60,506 nucleotides of DNA from Herminiimonas sp. GTDB taxonomy: Bacteria > Pseudomonadota > Gammaproteobacteria > Burkholderiales > Burkholderiaceae_D. Within the stretch, counting starts at the first letter, position 1, and each line of letters begins with the position of its first letter. Both the position numbers and the translations under genes were made by a program. This document shows positions 8,343-16,590 of this stretch, piece after piece. The stretch is from contig JAQGMR010000032.1 in the NCBI GenBank assembly GCA_028292265.1, positions 1 to 60,506 of the forward strand, given 5' to 3'. The notes under the pieces are model-generated. The model had not been told where the DNA came from. It made no database searches and saw only the letters and a program-made list of their open reading frames with translations.

Positions 8343-10123
8343 GCGGGCTCCTTAATGACAGGCAGCAAAACGTAAGCCGGATATCCCGGACCAAAATGGA
8401 GTGTAGTCGACCCGCCGAATACAGCGGCCGGACGGTCGCGCGGATCGTTATGCAGAAAAGGGCCGCAGCCCCGCAACTCGTTCTTGAAATTGGAAAGCTT
8501 TAATCCCGTCGATTCGGCGAATACGTAATCATTGCCGCGCACCGAGAGACCGATGCGGCAACCCGCCGGTACCACGATTGATGTTGGCCACAGTTCAATC
8601 TCAAGTTCAACCGGCTCACCGGGCACCAGCGACTCCCTGGCGGTGTGCAGGTGGTAGGGTCGATACGGTATTGTGAGTGCAGGGTCCAGCGCACGCTGTG
8701 AGGCCCGCAACCAGCCCTGAGCCACCGGCGTATGGGGATCGATAGCACCAGCGAAGGTAACCTCGCGCATGTCGGCGGTGAACACCCGCAGCACCAGGAA
8801 AATATCCGCGTCCTCAGTGGACGACGAGACTGACAATTTGGCGGCCAGCGGACCCGTAATTTCCGTCGCCGTTTCAAGTGGCTCCGAGAGGAAAGTCAGG
8901 CCATTGCCAGACGCGTCGAACGAGACGGTGCGCTCCACGCCTGATTCGTTATTGCGAAGCGATTGCCCTACAGGATCAAGGTGAAGTTTGGTCCAGCTGG
9001 TTCGGTCGATCGGCCAGCTTTTCTCGGCACGACGTTCGAACCGATCGACATGGCGCACCTGTAGCTGCACTGGCGGCTCACGGTCCCAGCCGTTTTGCTC
9101 GCCCTTCAGAAAGTGCGCGAAGAATCGCTTCTGCAGCGCGACGCCATAGTCCGTATAGAAATGCGTCCAGTGTTCAAGTCCATGCGCTTCCAGCCATTTC
9201 TGTCTGGACGCTGCGCGCATCATGCCTTCGAAATTTCCACGGGTATGCAGGCCCTGTCCGCCCCAATTCGCCGCGGACAAAAACGGCACGGTGATCTTGT
9301 CCCAGGCGGCGGAGCGCGCGCGGTGGTAATCGTCATCAAGCGGATGGGCAAGGATGGTGTCGCCGAAGTCGCCACGGTTTTTTGCAAGCTCGGCATCGGA
9401 CAGCGTTTCGTCGCCGCACACCAGGCTGCCGTCGGCGCGACTGCGGGGACCGCGTTCGCCCAAGCCATACTGGACAGTATTGACCTGCATGTCGTACCAG
9501 TTGGCCCAGAAGGTGGAAAGTATGCCGCCATGGTGCGTCATGTCGCGGTACCAGTCCGCTGCCCCTTCCCAGATGCACATGGCGGCAAGATGCGGCGGGT
9601 TGAGCGAGGCGACCTGCCACTGATTAATGCCGTAATAGGAAACGCCGGACAGGCCGACCTTGCCGCTCGACCATGGCTGCACGCCGGCCCACTCGATGCA
9701 CTGATAAAAGTCCTGCGTTTCGCGCGGCGAGAAATGGTCAATGAAACCGGGCGACCTGCCGCATCCGCGCGAGTCAATGCGCACGCAGACGTAGCCGTCC
9801 GGGACCCATTTCTCCGGGTCGACCACTTCCCAATTCTGATGCAGGTTCGACGAACCGCAAGCCACGTCGGGATGCGACGTGATCATCTTCTGCCAGGCGC
9901 TTGGGTAGCCGTCCTGAAATGCCAGTCCCTTGGCATAGGGCCCGTGGCTGAGCAGCACCGGGTATTGTTGCGAATCGTTCGGCCGGAACACGTCTGCGCG
10001 CAGCACGACACCGTCATCCATGACGATGGCTATGTCCCTCTCGATCAGCATGGCGGCGGGTTGCTTGCCGCTTGTGTCGAGGCTCGAGTTGAGGCTTGTG
10101 TTGGGGCCTGTGCTAGCCATCAT
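8339..10123 (-). CDS. CocE/NonD family hydrolase (X-Pro dipeptidyl-peptidase-like)
   Basis: The 594-residue protein has an N-terminal alpha/beta-hydrolase domain with the early motif IVMDDGVVLRADVFRP and the nucleophile motif GLSGVSYYGINQW (Ser about residue 162), which matches the CocE-type GxSY pattern. The C-terminal half carries the jelly-roll domain of the X-Pro dipeptidyl-peptidase family (GPLAAKLSVSSSTEDADIFLVLRVF and the SNFKNELRG region). Members hydrolyse esters or amides such as cocaine or alpha-amino acid esters. No signal peptide is obvious, so it is probably cytoplasmic. It is the first gene of the minus-strand operon, translationally coupled to the GST. It may release an acid that enters the pathway. 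Confidence 0.88.
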   Translation of the reverse strand: MMASTGPNTSLNSSLDTSGKQPAAMLIERDIAIVMDDGVVLRADVFRPNDSQQYPVLLSHGPYAKGLAFQDGYPSAWQKMITSHPDVACGSSNLHQNWEVVDPEKWVPDGYVCVRIDSRGCGRSPGFIDHFSPRETQDFYQCIEWAGVQPWSSGKVGLSGVSYYGINQWQVASLNPPHLAAMCIWEGAADWYRDMTHHGGILSTFWANWYDMQVNTVQYGLGERGPRSRADGSLVCGDETLSDAELAKNRGDFGDTILAHPLDDDYHRARSAAWDKITVPFLSAANWGGQGLHTRGNFEGMMRAASRQKWLEAHGLEHWTHFYTDYGVALQKRFFAHFLKGEQNGWDREPPVQLQVRHVDRFERRAEKSWPIDRTSWTKLHLDPVGQSLRNNESGVERTVSFDASGNGLTFLSEPLETATEITGPLAAKLSVSSSTEDADIFLVLRVFTADMREVTFAGAIDPHTPVAQGWLRASQRALDPALTIPYRPYHLHTARESLVPGEPVELEIELWPTSIVVPAGCRIGLSVRGNDYVFAESTGLKLSNFKNELRGCGPFLHNDPRDRPAAVFGGSTTLHFGPGYPAYVLLPVIKEPA

Positions 10124-10267
10124 GTCTCGTCGTTTTTATTTATTGTTTATCTATCGATCAGCGCAGGTTATGCTCGTGTATCGGAAACGCTTTGTCAATC
10201 GATTTGTTCCTGCAGCATGGCGTAAAACATGCCGCCGGTCCATTCACCAATACTACGAGGAGACGAC
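10124..10267. promoter_or_regulatory. divergent promoter region of the catabolic operon
   Basis: The 144-bp gap separates the divergent hydrolase operon and HIBADH-like gene. On the minus strand a TTGACA hexamer at 10193-10198 could be a -35 element for the operon; the best -10 match (about 10168-10174) is poor. A strong ribosome site (GAGGAGACGAC) precedes the plus-strand gene. No clear operator palindrome was recognised, though the nearby TetR gene suggests one might be present. Confidence 0.35.
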
Positions 10268-11164
10268 ATGCAAATTGGAATTCTTGGCACCGGTCGAATG
10301 GGCACCGCCATCGGCGAGCGACTGATCAAATGCGGGCATGTGCTGCACGTCTGGAACCGGTCGCAAGGCAAAACCGCGGCGCTGTGCGCGCTCGGCGCGG
10401 TAGCCCATGGATCGCCTGCGGAAGTTGTCGCACAGTGCGAGATCATCATTTCCATCGTGACGGATTCGAAGGCGATCGATAGCGCCTATGAAGGGCCGTC
10501 CGGTGCCCTGTCGGCCCCACTGCGAGGCAAGCTTTTCATTGAGATGAGCACAGTGCGGCCCGAGACCGAAATTGCGTTGCGCGCGAAAGTCGTTGCGGGC
10601 GGCGGGGCAATCATTGACTGCCCGGTTGGGGGCACCGTGGGGCCTGCGAAAGACGGCAAGCTGCTCGGCCTGGTAGGCGGGGATGATGCCGATGTGGCGC
10701 GCGCAAACCCGCTGCTGGCGCAGATGTGTCGTCGGGTAGAACATGTCGGGCCATCCGGCGCCGGGGCGCGTTTGAAGCTTGCCATCAATTTGCCGCTTCT
10801 GGTGTTCTGGCAGGCGATCGGTGAAGCGCTGTCACTGGCTGCGCCGCTTAACCTGGACCCCAAGCGGCTGATGGACATCATGGCAGACACCTCCGGGGCG
10901 CCCAGCATCCTCAAGGTGCGCGGCACTGCGCTGGCCGACGCGCTGGCAGGGCATGCCGGCGACGCGGCGCACTTTAACGTCGATTCGATCCGCAAGGACA
11001 TGCGGACCATGCGGGAGGAAGCGCAAGCGTTGGGTCGTGATTTGCCGGTGACAACGGCGGCAATGCAGTGTTTCGACAAGGCGGCGGCCGATGGGCTTGG
11101 CGACGCGGACGGCACGCAGCTTGCGGCGTGGTGGCTGAAGCAGGCAGGCAAGGCTTCTTCCTGA
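10268..11164 (+). CDS. NAD(P)-dependent 3-hydroxyisobutyrate dehydrogenase-like oxidoreductase
   Basis: The 298-residue protein starts at an ATG with GAGGAG just upstream; the Met 39 bp further upstream lacks this. It has IGILGTGRMGTAIGERL (Rossmann GxGxxG), the family signature DCPVGGTVGPAKDGKL and the catalytic-Lys region GPSGAGARLKLAIN. It is divergent from the hydrolase operon and convergent with the TetR gene. It is a second beta-hydroxyacid dehydrogenase of the cluster besides 643-1554, so the pathway may have two such oxidation steps or two substrates. Confidence 0.9.
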   Translation: MQIGILGTGRMGTAIGERLIKCGHVLHVWNRSQGKTAALCALGAVAHGSPAEVVAQCEIIISIVTDSKAIDSAYEGPSGALSAPLRGKLFIEMSTVRPETEIALRAKVVAGGGAIIDCPVGGTVGPAKDGKLLGLVGGDDADVARANPLLAQMCRRVEHVGPSGAGARLKLAINLPLLVFWQAIGEALSLAAPLNLDPKRLMDIMADTSGAPSILKVRGTALADALAGHAGDAAHFNVDSIRKDMRTMREEAQALGRDLPVTTAAMQCFDKAAADGLGDADGTQLAAWWLKQAGKASS

Positions 11165-11263
11165 TCGGTGGCGAGCCGGGATTGAGCAACAAGGATCCGC
11201 TGCGCAGACTACGACAGTGCAGTCCGCAGCCACGTTGCAACACGAGCTGTGGCCATCGCCCCC

Positions 11264-12049
11264 TTAGTTTGGCTTCGCACCCTTCAACGCGGGTGCAATC
11301 AACTTCGGAACAAGGATCTCCGCGCCGGCAAGGAACGACGTGATCGTATGGTCGATGATGACATCGAGGTCCAACTGCAGCGGCATGTTGAACACCCAGT
11401 GACGCTGTCCGAGATAGAACACGCGGGCGTTGATGCCCCAAACCAGTTCCACTTCGGCTTCGGTCAACGGTAAGACATCCCGGTCTGGCAGGCCCAGATG
11501 CACACGCACTTCGGATGCGATGGGTTCGAGAATCCGGCTGCGGAGGAAGTCGAGATAACGGGTATTGATGTCCTCGCCCTTTAACCCGGAAAACATGAAG
11601 ATGCGGACCCAGTCATAGGTCAGGGCCGTGCGCGCGTAGTCCTTGTACAGACGTGCCAACCGGTCCTGCAGCGGCACCGACCGGTCTGCAATAATGGTCT
11701 CCCAGTAGGAGTTCCAGCGGCCCACATAAACTTCCTGGTAGACCCGTTCAATCAGAGCCGCCTTGGTCGGAAAATACCGGAAGATAAGCGACTGGGTAAT
11801 GCCGAGCCGGCGTGCAAGTTCACGGGTGTCGCCATCGAATCCAACTTCGGCGAAGAAGGCGACTGCCGCCTGTGCAATCTCACGGTCCCGGTCTTCGCGC
11901 TTTAGCCGTTTGCGAATCCGCGGCGCGTCATCGACCATTGGATCAGAGGACTTCGGAACCGGCCGCCGCGGTTTTGCTGGCGCGACCGTTTTGGCAGCGG
12001 CGCCTGCTGAGTCCGACGACCCGGCCTGGTTTCGAAGTTCGGCTGCCAT
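11264..12049 (-). CDS. TetR/AcrR family transcriptional regulator
   Basis: The 261-residue protein has about 50 residues of disordered Ala/Pro/Lys-rich N-terminus, then the TetR DNA-binding domain: REIAQAAVAFFAEVGF, helix-turn-helix TRELARRLGITQSLIFRYFPTKAALIERVYQ. The C-terminal ligand-binding part includes a TYDWVRIFMFSGLKGEDIN stretch and is not assignable to a ligand. Its position inside the cluster makes it the candidate regulator. The long N-terminal extension is unusual; no internal Met before the HTH except PMVDD at about residue 38 could give a shorter form. Confidence 0.88.
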   Translation of the reverse strand: MAAELRNQAGSSDSAGAAAKTVAPAKPRRPVPKSSDPMVDDAPRIRKRLKREDRDREIAQAAVAFFAEVGFDGDTRELARRLGITQSLIFRYFPTKAALIERVYQEVYVGRWNSYWETIIADRSVPLQDRLARLYKDYARTALTYDWVRIFMFSGLKGEDINTRYLDFLRSRILEPIASEVRVHLGLPDRDVLPLTEAEVELVWGINARVFYLGQRHWVFNMPLQLDLDVIIDHTITSFLAGAEILVPKLIAPALKGAKPN

Positions 12050-12172
12050 TATCTGGATACCTTGCTAAAGGTCCGACGATCGACGACGAGCTGAACGCCC
12101 GACGCCGAGAACTGTGTACGCCACGAAGGCGCGCCGGTCCATGTTCGGCGCCCTGTGGGCAGATGGGACCGG

Positions 12173-13201
12173 CTAACTGGCAGCTTGTTCAATCGACTCC
12201 ACTTTCCCGGTATCGGTAGAGCGCATGATGGCCTCCAACGCCGCCACGTTCGCCAGCATTTCGGCTGTTGCAACAGGATACGCTGCAGCACCGCGGACTG
12301 CATCGGCGAAGGCATCAAGGTTGTCGCGCACGGCCGGATGCGGCGGCATGAAATGCACTTCCCGCTCCTTGCCGCGCAGGGTCGTGATGATGTCCCATCC
12401 GGTTGGGTGTTCGGGATGGGTGCGGTCACGTATCTCGATCCATCCTTTCGAGCCATAAACGCAGAAGCGTCCATCGAAGGGTGTTGCCAGAACGGCGCTG
12501 ATCAAGGCGTTCGCCCCGCCCGGGAAGGCAAGCATGATGCCGAGCGTGTCGCCGTTGGCAAAGTTGCTGCCGCGGGTGGCCAGTCGGGCCCACACCGATT
12601 CGGCCGGGCCAAGGACCGCAATGGCAAGGTCGACCAGGTGAATGCCGGTGGCGGAAAGCGGCCCGACCGGCGCGAGTTCTTTCGAAAGTCGCCAATTGTC
12701 GGGAGGCAGCGAGAAGAATTTGTCCTGGCTGAAATTGGCTTCAATTTGCAAGACCGTTCCCAGATCGCCGTTGGCGATGCGCCGACGCAATTCGATAACG
12801 GCCGGCTCAAAGCGACGCTCATGCCCAATACCCAGCACAACGCCGGCCTCGCGGCAGGCCTGCACCGACTCGACCGCATCCTGCCATGACAGGCAGAGAG
12901 GCTTTTCACAAAACACGTGCTTGCCGGCCCGTGCCGCGGCCACGATCTGCTTCGCATGCTGCCGGTGCGGTGTACATAGCACCACTGCATCGATTGTGTC
13001 GTCGGCGAGAGCCGCCGCAATGTCTTCGGCGACCGCGAATCCCTGCGCGGTCCCAGCTTCCTTCGCCGCCATGCGGATCGTTGCATCTGGCTCGACTACC
13101 ATGCCCACCGTCGTACGCGAACTCGACTGCAGCGTCTGGACGATGGTCTTTCCCCACCAGCCGTAGCCAACCACTGCGACTTTTACCGGTTGTTGCGCCA
13201 T
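12173..13201 (-). CDS. Gfo/Idh/MocA family oxidoreductase
   Basis: The 342-residue protein has the N-terminal NAD(P)-binding motif VAVVGYGWWGKTIVQ, then VVLCTPHRQHAKQIVAAARAGKHVFCEKPLCLS containing the EKP catalytic signature, and a C-terminal alpha/beta domain with ATGIHLVDLAI. Such enzymes act on sugars, polyols or aromatic diols. GAGGAGACAAATCGC gives a good ribosome site. It is followed 27 bp upstream (minus strand order: racemase then this gene) by the racemase-like gene, so the two are probably co-transcribed. Confidence 0.9.
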   Translation of the reverse strand: MAQQPVKVAVVGYGWWGKTIVQTLQSSSRTTVGMVVEPDATIRMAAKEAGTAQGFAVAEDIAAALADDTIDAVVLCTPHRQHAKQIVAAARAGKHVFCEKPLCLSWQDAVESVQACREAGVVLGIGHERRFEPAVIELRRRIANGDLGTVLQIEANFSQDKFFSLPPDNWRLSKELAPVGPLSATGIHLVDLAIAVLGPAESVWARLATRGSNFANGDTLGIMLAFPGGANALISAVLATPFDGRFCVYGSKGWIEIRDRTHPEHPTGWDIITTLRGKEREVHFMPPHPAVRDNLDAFADAVRGAAAYPVATAEMLANVAALEAIMRSTDTGKVESIEQAAS

Positions 13202-13228
13202 GCGATTTGTCTCCTCAAGATGTCCGTG

Positions 13229-13879
13229 TCAGGTCGATTGTGAAAGTCGTGCGCGGAGCGCCCGAACCGCGCTTTCCACGGTGGTCAGCACTTTGGCGCC
13301 GGTTTGTCGCGCTACGGCTTCCTGTGTTCGCGCCAGGCTGAACTGCGCCAGCGCAATCACCGTGCAGCCCTGGTCAACCAGACGCTGGGCCGCCGCCACC
13401 ACCAGTCGGTCATGTGTTTCTGTGTCGCCGCGATTGAGTGCATCCAGCGCGCCCTCTACCAGCATGGGAAGCACTTTGGTAGAGGCGGGGAACTCTGGCG
13501 GCATGGACTCCAGCGTCGGGCCAAAGCTGGCGACCAGGCCGATGGTTTGGCCTGTCGCTACCGCGTCGGCAATCATCGCTTCATTGGGCTTCATGACAGG
13601 TCGGTCGGCATGGCGGCGCGCCACCGCTTCGATGCAAGGGCCGAACGCAGAGCAGGTGAAAAGGATGGCATCGGCGCCAGTGCCGACGGCATAGTCGGCC
13701 AAACGAATGAAGCGCTCCGTCATGGCGGCGTCCAGGCCTTTTCCCGAGGCGGCGAGATCGGCGGACAAGCTATCGTCAAGCAGATTCATGCGCTGGCACT
13801 CCGGCCAGGTCCGCTTCAATTCTTCATTGATGGGATCCACTGAATGAGCAAGGGCGTGAATAAGGGCGATTCTGGTCAT
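13229..13879 (-). CDS. Asp/Glu racemase superfamily protein with one catalytic Cys
   Basis: The 216-residue protein has the double Rossmann-like fold of the aspartate/glutamate/hydantoin racemase and maleate isomerase superfamily. The first catalytic Cys is visible in ILFTCSAFGP (Cys 76). At the second site, where true racemases have Cys, the sequence reads VIALAQFSLART (about residues 174-185), with no Cys. Arylmalonate decarboxylase and some isomerases also use one Cys, so racemisation is unlikely. In this aromatic-catabolic setting a decarboxylase or isomerase role is plausible but unproven. It is upstream of the Gfo/Idh gene on the same strand. Confidence 0.82.
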   Translation of the reverse strand: MTRIALIHALAHSVDPINEELKRTWPECQRMNLLDDSLSADLAASGKGLDAAMTERFIRLADYAVGTGADAILFTCSAFGPCIEAVARRHADRPVMKPNEAMIADAVATGQTIGLVASFGPTLESMPPEFPASTKVLPMLVEGALDALNRGDTETHDRLVVAAAQRLVDQGCTVIALAQFSLARTQEAVARQTGAKVLTTVESAVRALRARLSQST

Positions 13880-14094
13880 GGGGTTCCATGTGGTTAAAGT
13901 TGTCGGGAGGTCCAGGTGGACGGCGACACAAAGGCTAGTGGGAACGCTTGCACCGTTCCCACGGAGTGGTCAAGCTACGCCGCGCCGGGAAGGTGCGCAC
14001 CCTCGCGCCTGCTGTGTAAGAAAGCCGGCTGGCTCATGCAAGATCAGGCAATTCCTGTCCGCGTCGCCGCCATGTCCTGTAATCCGCAATAAGC

Positions 14095-14124
14095 TATTGA
14101 GGCATGCAATATTGAGGCATACAA
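14095..14124. repeat. 15-bp tandem duplication
   Basis: Two adjacent copies of TATTGAGGCATRCAA, differing at one base, lie in the spacer between the racemase start and the stop of the monooxygenase gene. Confidence 0.85.
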
Positions 14125-14143
14125 CTCAACGCGACGCAACGCC

Positions 14144-15241
14144 TTAAACAGAACGCCCCAATGCCTGATTTACCCGCGGTATGACTTCCGTCGCCATCAA
14201 TTCCATCGAACGTTTGCCAAGCACCGGGTCGATCCAGTCGTGGCAGGCGTAAAGCAGCGTGCCAAAGTCGCCGATTGTGTCGCGGAATGCCAGCAGCTTG
14301 TCCACGACCTCGTTGACAGTTCCCGCGATGACGAGCTGATCAAGCGTGTATTCCAGAGTGATCGCGGAGTCCGGCATTGACTGGTCTGGCTTGAACAGAT
14401 TCGAGCGCCCGTTGCCGCCGATCAGCTTGCGCATCAACTGCTTGAAGTAAAAGGCATAGGGACCGTTCAGGCCGGTGCCATATTCCCTTGCATCGCGGTC
14501 GTTGTCAGCAACGAAGATACTCTTCGCCACGCGCCAGTCCTTGGACCGAGCCGGCTGTCCCACGGCTTCGCAGCCCTCAACATACTTCGGCCAATGGCTC
14601 GCAACCCACTTCGGCAACAGGAAATTGGCGGAGACCGGCGTCCACCCCCGCTTGGCGGCTTCAGTAACGCCTTTCGAAAATGGCGCCACGGCAGTGACCA
14701 CAATCGGCGGATGCGGGCGCTGGAAAGGCTTGGCGATAAAGCCCTGTCCAATTTCCGGGATCATGGTTTTGCCGGTAGTGACCGACCAGTATTTTCCCTT
14801 CAGGTCGTAGGGCGGATCGTTCTTCCAGATTTCCAGAATCATGTCGATCGACTCGACCAGCATCTCGGTACGGTCACGGTCAAGATTGCCGAAGACTTCA
14901 ACGTCGGACATCAAGCCGCCAGGGCTTATGCCAAATATGAGGCGCCCTTCCAGCATGTGGTCCAGCATTGCCACTTGCGCAGCCACGGTCGCGGGATGGG
15001 TGTTCGGTAGGTTGACGGTGCCGGTCGCCAGATGAATCGACTTCGTCTCGTAGGCAAGACTCGCAAGAAAGGCCACACAGGATGAAACCGGCTCGGCCGC
15101 ATCCGTTACGTGCTCGCCGACGAAGGCCTCGCTGTAGCCAAGACGGTCCGCCAGCAGCACCGCCTCACGGTCCTCCCGCAAAGTGTCGCCAAGTCGCCGG
15201 CCAGGCGGGTGGAGCGGCATCATGAACATTCCGAGTTTCAT
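14144..15241 (-). CDS. LLM class flavin-dependent monooxygenase
   Basis: The 365-residue protein is a bacterial-luciferase-type TIM barrel: MKLGMFMMPLHPPGR at the N-terminus, AFVGEHVTDA, HLATGTVNLPNTHPATVAAQVAMLDHMLEGRLIFGISPGG and the later PPIVVTAVAPFSKGVTEAAKRGWTPVSAN. These enzymes hydroxylate or cleave substrates with reduced FMN supplied by a separate reductase. The gene is divergent from the flavin reductase at 15499, which fits a two-component system. Members of this subgroup include limonene- and alkanal-type monooxygenases. The substrate is not readable. Confidence 0.9.
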   Translation of the reverse strand: MKLGMFMMPLHPPGRRLGDTLREDREAVLLADRLGYSEAFVGEHVTDAAEPVSSCVAFLASLAYETKSIHLATGTVNLPNTHPATVAAQVAMLDHMLEGRLIFGISPGGLMSDVEVFGNLDRDRTEMLVESIDMILEIWKNDPPYDLKGKYWSVTTGKTMIPEIGQGFIAKPFQRPHPPIVVTAVAPFSKGVTEAAKRGWTPVSANFLLPKWVASHWPKYVEGCEAVGQPARSKDWRVAKSIFVADNDRDAREYGTGLNGPYAFYFKQLMRKLIGGNGRSNLFKPDQSMPDSAITLEYTLDQLVIAGTVNEVVDKLLAFRDTIGDFGTLLYACHDWIDPVLGKRSMELMATEVIPRVNQALGRSV

Positions 15242-15498
15242 CGTCTCATATTCCGTTTAAAGATCATTCGCTCACTTTACAGCACGAAATTTTAAGATGC
15301 AAGGCGGGAGTTGCGATCGGTGGGAGGTAGCGGCGGGATGTTCTGTAAGGCAAGTGTATCGACTTACGCCAGGAAGTGCGGTTGACTTTTGATGAGCACC
15401 GGCTCAATATCAGCGCATTATTTAGACTATCATTTAGCCCGTAGCGCAGCCCGTAATCAGCTCGCGACTCAGCCCATTCTCTGCTTGAAGGACACCCT
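15242..15498. promoter_or_regulatory. divergent control region between monooxygenase and flavin reductase
   Basis: This 257-bp gap must hold both divergent promoters. It is less GC-rich near 15400-15440 (GCATTATTTAGACTATCATT). No confident -10/-35 pair or operator could be assigned. The flavin reductase has GAAGGA before its ATG. Confidence 0.4.
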
Positions 15499-16002
15499 AT
15501 GAACGCGGTTGCAACGCCACAGCACATCGGCGAGTTTGACCGGCGAGACTTCCGCAATGCATTAGGCGCGTTCGGCACTGGTGTCACCGTTATCACCACC
15601 AAAGACGACGAGGGCAGGCTTTACGGCGTTACCGTCAGCTCCTTTAATTCCGTCTCGCTGAACCCACCACTGGTGCTGTGGTCACAATCTCGTTCTGCGC
15701 CGAGCCACCCGGTATTCCGCGAGGCGCCCCGCTTTGCCGTCAACGTGCTTGCCGCCAACCAGGCCCATTTGTCGGAGCGTTTTTCACGCCCAAGTGCCGA
15801 CAAGTTCGCCGGCGTGGATTTCAGCCTTGGCGACGATGGCGTCCCCTTGTTGGCAGGGACTGCCGGCCATTTCGTTTGCAGTAACGAAAACCAGATCGAC
15901 GGTGGAGATCATGTGATTTACCTGGCCCGCGTGCTCACCTATTGTCACGACGCGTCAGCGCGACCGCTGTTTTTCTGGAAGGGCCAATATCTCCAGCCGT
16001 AG
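15499..16002 (+). CDS. flavin reductase family protein (FMN reductase component)
   Basis: The 167-residue protein matches the DIM6/NTAB flavin reductase domain: FRNALGAFGTGVTVITT, YGVTVSSFNSVSLNPPLVLWS (flavin binding) and HVIYLARVL near the end. It reduces FMN or FAD with NAD(P)H and hands it to a partner oxygenase. The divergent luciferase-like monooxygenase is the obvious partner. It starts 114 bp before the molybdenum hydroxylase genes on the same strand and may be co-transcribed with them. Confidence 0.9.
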   Translation: MNAVATPQHIGEFDRRDFRNALGAFGTGVTVITTKDDEGRLYGVTVSSFNSVSLNPPLVLWSQSRSAPSHPVFREAPRFAVNVLAANQAHLSERFSRPSADKFAGVDFSLGDDGVPLLAGTAGHFVCSNENQIDGGDHVIYLARVLTYCHDASARPLFFWKGQYLQP

Positions 16003-16116
16003 GACTCTGCGCGGCAGAAGGCCCCCGAAGCATTAAGCCGAAGTTTTTATGCCGGGCCGGCACCTGTGCAGCAACCTCTCGTGCTGACGATTTGCCCTTT
16101 CACACGGAGCATCCTC

Positions 16117-16590
16117 ATGAAAGAATTCCAGCTCACCGTCAATGGCGTTCCGGCCAGCGTCACTGTCGATCCCGACACGCCGCTCCTTTACGTGCTGCGC
16201 AATGATCTGAAATTGAAGGGCACCCGATTTGGCTGCGGCGTCGGCTCCTGCGGCAGTTGTACCGTTATGCTCGACGGGCATGCGGTGCAAAGCTGCGACG
16301 TGCCGATCTGGTCGGCGCAGGATCGCAGCGTCACGACGGTCGAGGGTCTCGGCACCTCCGACCACCCACACCCGGTCCAGCAAGCCTTTATCGATGAGCA
16401 GGCGGCGCAATGCGGTTACTGCATCAACGGCATGATGCTTTCCCTCGCCAGCCTTCTACAGAAATGCCCCGATCCGACCGACGAAGCGCTGCTCGGCGCG
16501 CTAGAGCGGCACCTTTGCCGATGCGGCACCCACATGCGAATCCTGAAGGCCGCCCGGCGTGCCGTGACGCTGATGAAGGAGGCGGCATGA
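16117..16590 (+). CDS. (2Fe-2S)-binding small subunit of molybdenum hydroxylase (IorA/NicA type)
   Basis: The 157-residue protein starts at MKEFQLTVNG; an ATG 51 bp upstream would add an unrelated leader. It has the plant-type ferredoxin cluster motif GCGVGSCGSC plus a further Cys (ESCD-like QSCDVP), and the second all-helical [2Fe-2S] site QCGYCINGMM and HLCRCGTHMRI. It transfers electrons from the molybdenum subunit. The stop overlaps the large-subunit ATG (ATGA). The pair resembles isoquinoline 1-oxidoreductase and nicotinate dehydrogenase, which hydroxylate N-heterocycles. Confidence 0.93.
   Translation: MKEFQLTVNGVPASVTVDPDTPLLYVLRNDLKLKGTRFGCGVGSCGSCTVMLDGHAVQSCDVPIWSAQDRSVTTVEGLGTSDHPHPVQQAFIDEQAAQCGYCINGMMLSLASLLQKCPDPTDEALLGALERHLCRCGTHMRILKAARRAVTLMKEAA

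Noticed and set aside
16410..16586. N-terminal extension of the molybdenum subunit
   Set aside because: It overlaps the iron-sulfur subunit in another frame and lacks homology; the ATGA overlap start at 16587 is standard for the pair.
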